Assembly (NCBI GenBank): GCA_937889855.1
Contig: CALBYK010000130.1
Coordinates: 1 to 8,969, forward strand
Reading direction: 5' to 3'
Origin: an uncultured Prevotella sp.
GTDB taxonomy: Bacteria; Bacteroidota; Bacteroidia; Bacteroidales; Bacteroidaceae
DNA length: 8,969 nucleotides
Both the position numbers and the translations under genes were made by a program. A model generated the notes under the pieces. That model was not told the DNA's origin and did not search any database. It worked only from the letters and a program-made list of their open reading frames with translations. This document shows, piece after piece, positions 7,354 through 8,969 of the stretch (position 1 is the stretch's first letter; the number at the start of each line of letters is the position of its first letter).

Positions 7354-7406
7354 GAGGCTGTTTCAAATATGAGCCAGCTTTATGAACCCTATTTTGAGAC
7401 ATCCTC
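7354..7406. repeat. Short inverted repeat with transposon-end-like arms in the tonB/pstS-like gap
   Basis: GAGGCTGTTTCAAA (7354-7367) is an inverted match, 12 of 14 bases, to TTTGAGACATCCTC (7393-7406), with 25 bases between. Arms of the form GAGGnTGTnTCAAA resemble terminal repeats of insertion sequences and small derived elements that I know from Bacteroidetes genomes. I see no convincing target-site duplication. The minus-strand RNA would form an imperfect hairpin followed by ATTATTTTATTC, so it might also act as a weak terminator or attenuator 105 bases after the tonB stop. A near-match to a -7 box (CATATTTG on the minus strand, 7371-7364) overlaps one arm and could provide a weak promoter for the PstS-like gene. 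Confidence 0.55.
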
Positions 7407-7442
7407 AACCTTGTTTTTAATTTCAGTTTTAACTTTTTTGTT

Positions 7443-7490
7443 AATTGCCCCGAGCAATCCCTCCAACGGAGAGAATTGCCCGGAACAATT
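7443..7490 (-). other. Long RNA hairpin in the tonB 3' region
   Basis: On the minus strand this 48-base stretch begins 21 bases after the tonB stop and folds into about 22 base pairs with one bulged base and a GTT loop. Four of the pairs are G-U wobbles, which become A-C mismatches on the plus strand, so the structure is specific to the transcript of the tonB operon. It is followed by AACAAAAAAG rather than a T-tract, so it is not a standard intrinsic terminator. The two arms also read as near-identical direct copies of a 16-base unit, ATTGnTCnGGGCAATT (14 of 16 identical). A role in 3'-end stability or in tuning downstream expression is inferred. Confidence 0.65.
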
Positions 7491-7510
7491 TGTATAGTCG
7501 CGTAATAATA

Positions 7511-8347
7511 TTACTGCAAACGGAATGTAACAGGAACCTGATACTTCACACGAACGGCAGAACCGTTCTGCTTACCAGGAGTCCACTTAGGCATGCTCTT
7601 AACCACGCGCATAGCCTCACGGTCAAGTGACGGGTCAACTGAGCGAAGCACGTTCACATCAGTGATAGAGCCATCACGCTCCACAACGAAGCCTACTACG
7701 ACACGACCCTGGACACCATTCTCGGCTGCCACTGTCGGGTAGTGGATGTTGTCGCGGAGGTAGCCCATAAGAGCTGCGTCGCCACCAGGGAAGAGAGGCA
7801 TCTGCTCCACAACGGTGAAGATTTTTGTCTCCTCAACCACATGCTTCGGAGGCTCCGGAGCAGCGATTTCTTCCTTAGCCTTGAGCACGGCGCCACCAAC
7901 TTCATCGTTGCCCTGAACGTTGAAGGTACCGACAGCCTTGTCGCTCTTCTGTACCTCGTCAAGCTTGATCTCGTCCTCTTCCTTCACCTCATTATCCTTC
8001 TTGATGACAGGAGCGGTGAACTTCACAGAAGACTTAACCTGCTCTACGACTTTCTCAGGCTCTTGCTTCTGGATTTCAGGCTTCTTCTCAACCTTGGCTT
8101 CCTTCTTCTTCTCCTGGAGATTGGCAAGCTGGACGGCCTGAGTGTTCTCGACCTTCTTGTTTGCCTCGGCCATACGCTGAAGTTGGAGTCCGAGATAGAG
8201 AAGTACTGCAGCAAGGGCAACGATAATGAGGGACCAAACGTTACGCTTGGAAGTGCCCTTGCGCAACTTGTATGCTCCATATGCCTGGTTTCTGCCCTCA
8301 AACACGAGGTCAGTCCATTCATTGGATATCAAATCGATTTTTGACAT
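7511..8347 (-). CDS. tonB: Energy transducer TonB
   Basis: This 278-residue inner-membrane protein passes energy from the ExbB-ExbD proton channel to TonB-dependent outer-membrane receptors. The cytoplasmic N-terminus has the Bacteroidetes hallmark WTDLVFEGRNQAYGAYKLRK (residues 11-30). One membrane segment lies at about 37-56 (VWSLIIVALAAVLLYLGLQL). The periplasm-spanning linker (about 60-135) is rich in Lys and Glu rather than the Pro-rich linker of Escherichia coli TonB. The C-terminal TonB domain (about 177-278) is complete: VVEQMPLFPGGD, YPTVAAENGVQGRVVVGFVV, DGSITDV, SVDPSLDREAMRVVKSMPKW, PGKQNG and the closing PVTFRLQ. AAAGGA precedes the start by about eight bases. The gene follows exbD after 30 bases with no terminator, so the two are almost certainly cotranscribed. 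This domain also occurs in other TonB-like paralogues, but the exbD neighbour supports the call. Confidence 0.95.
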   Translation of the reverse strand: MSKIDLISNEWTDLVFEGRNQAYGAYKLRKGTSKRNVWSLIIVALAAVLLYLGLQLQRMAEANKKVENTQAVQLANLQEKKKEAKVEKKPEIQKQEPEKVVEQVKSSVKFTAPVIKKDNEVKEEDEIKLDEVQKSDKAVGTFNVQGNDEVGGAVLKAKEEIAAPEPPKHVVEETKIFTVVEQMPLFPGGDAALMGYLRDNIHYPTVAAENGVQGRVVVGFVVERDGSITDVNVLRSVDPSLDREAMRVVKSMPKWTPGKQNGSAVRVKYQVPVTFRLQ

Positions 8348-8377
8348 TTCTTCGTCCTTTCTTTAATTATTAGTCAT

Positions 8378-8969
8378 TTACTTGATGCCGCGCTTTGCAA
8401 GAAGTTCTGCATCCTGCGGGTTAATCTTGTCAATGACGTATGTACCAATACTGCAGATAGTCATTTCATCCAAAGCGTCAACCATGTTCTTGTAAGAAGC
8501 GGTGTCGGTACACTTGATGATGATTGTCATCGTAGGCACCTTGCCACTCTCAAGCTCACCACGCTTAATCTTGCTCAACTCGTTCTCATAAACGCTGTCT
8601 GGATAGGCAGCAGGATTAGCGAGACGCTTCTGGTCGAGCTTGATCTTGGCAGCCATGATGTCGGCAACTGGAGTAGAACCGTCCTCTGTGACGTGCTTGA
8701 TGAGCACCTCGCGGATGCCGTTCTTGCCCCAAGAAGTCTCCTTCAGGCAGTTAGGATCGCTATAGTTAGGAATACCATCGACATGGTAGATTTTGTCGTT
8801 GCCGCAAACGTAGATTGTAACGGTCTGTGAGGCCTTTGCTGCGTTGCGGTCCTTGTCCTGGATGTTCTTGTCGTTCGAAGGCATGGTCAAGTTCATCGTC
8901 TGGGGTTTAGCCAGTGACGTACAGAGCATGAAGAACGTGATAAGAAGCATCATCATGTCCACCATAGGC
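8378..8969 (-). CDS. exbD: ExbD/TolR-family proton-channel subunit (5' end outside the window)
   Basis: The C-terminal 195 residues or so are present. The frame stays open through the right edge: the codon before the apparent Met at 8965 is Pro, giving PMVDMMMLLITFFML. This is the single ExbD transmembrane helix with the essential proton-carrying Asp (Asp3 counted from that Met), so the true start lies upstream and roughly 20-40 residues are missing. After the helix come the periplasmic linker KPQTMNLTMPS, a first ExbD segment (TVTIYVCGNDKIYHV, 50-62), and the closing ExbD fold TIIIKCTDTASYKNMVDAL with SIGTYVIDKI. Between them is a charged stretch of about 50 residues (93-145) absent from the 141-residue E. 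coli ExbD. ExbD works with ExbB and TonB in the inner membrane. In Bacteroidales a second exbD and exbB commonly lie just upstream and would be expected beyond the edge. Confidence 0.93.
   Translation of the reverse strand, partial: PMVDMMMLLITFFMLCTSLAKPQTMNLTMPSNDKNIQDKDRNAAKASQTVTIYVCGNDKIYHVDGIPNYSDPNCLKETSWGKNGIREVLIKHVTEDGSTPVADIMAAKIKLDQKRLANPAAYPDSVYENELSKIKRGELESGKVPTMTIIIKCTDTASYKNMVDALDEMTICSIGTYVIDKINPQDAELLAKRGIK

Noticed and set aside
7742..8344. 200-codon plus-strand frame over tonB that looks like a leucine-rich membrane protein
   Set aside because: The Leu/Phe-rich stretch is the reverse complement of the Lys/Glu-rich TonB linker codons, so it is an artefact of the real gene.
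1..8969. CRISPR arrays, tRNA or rRNA genes, transposases, phage genes
   Set aside because: No regularly spaced direct repeats, no tRNA-like cloverleaf or rRNA sequence, and no transposase or phage protein in any reading frame.

Overview
This window looks like chromosomal DNA of a Bacteroidota member of the order Bacteroidales, most likely Prevotella or a close relative. Three things point there: a PorZ-like type IX secretion protein with a C-terminal sorting-type domain, TonB and ExbD of the Bacteroidetes type, and promoters of the Bacteroidetes form (TTTG, a spacer of 19-21 bases, then TAnnTTTG) instead of sigma70 -35/-10 boxes. All readable genes are intact except the last, which runs off the right edge. 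I see no insertion sequence with a transposase, no CRISPR array, and no tRNA or rRNA gene.

Layout. Positions 1-250 are A+T-rich and hold no gene I can support, only the promoter region of the first gene. Positions 251-2332 (+) encode a PorZ-like two-propeller exported protein. A perfect G+C-rich hairpin (2370-2411) then separates it from the convergent class II fructose-bisphosphate aldolase gene (2446-3456, -). The aldolase and a GT2 glycosyltransferase gene (3656-4615, +) diverge from a 199-base intergenic region carrying two back-to-back promoters. The glycosyltransferase converges on a long minus-strand block. Between them lie an 81-base nested inverted repeat and a two-way terminator.

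The right half (4826-8969) reads right to left as exbD (partial), tonB, a PstS-like lipoprotein and an exported TPR protein. ExbD and TonB belong to the inner-membrane motor that uses the proton gradient to drive TonB-dependent outer-membrane receptors. The PstS-like lipoprotein and the TPR protein sit in the envelope downstream of the motor genes. No ABC transporter genes accompany the PstS-like gene, and it lacks the usual phosphate-binding GSGTR-type loop, so its name may mislead. The tonB/pstS-like gap contains two separate inverted repeats, one with a strong preference for folding in the minus-strand transcript. They may set the level of the downstream genes relative to the motor.

The gene set is mostly ordinary core genome. 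The most unusual material is the PstS-like/TPR tail of the TonB operon and the unexplained intergenic inverted repeats at 4658-4738, 7354-7406 and 7443-7490.
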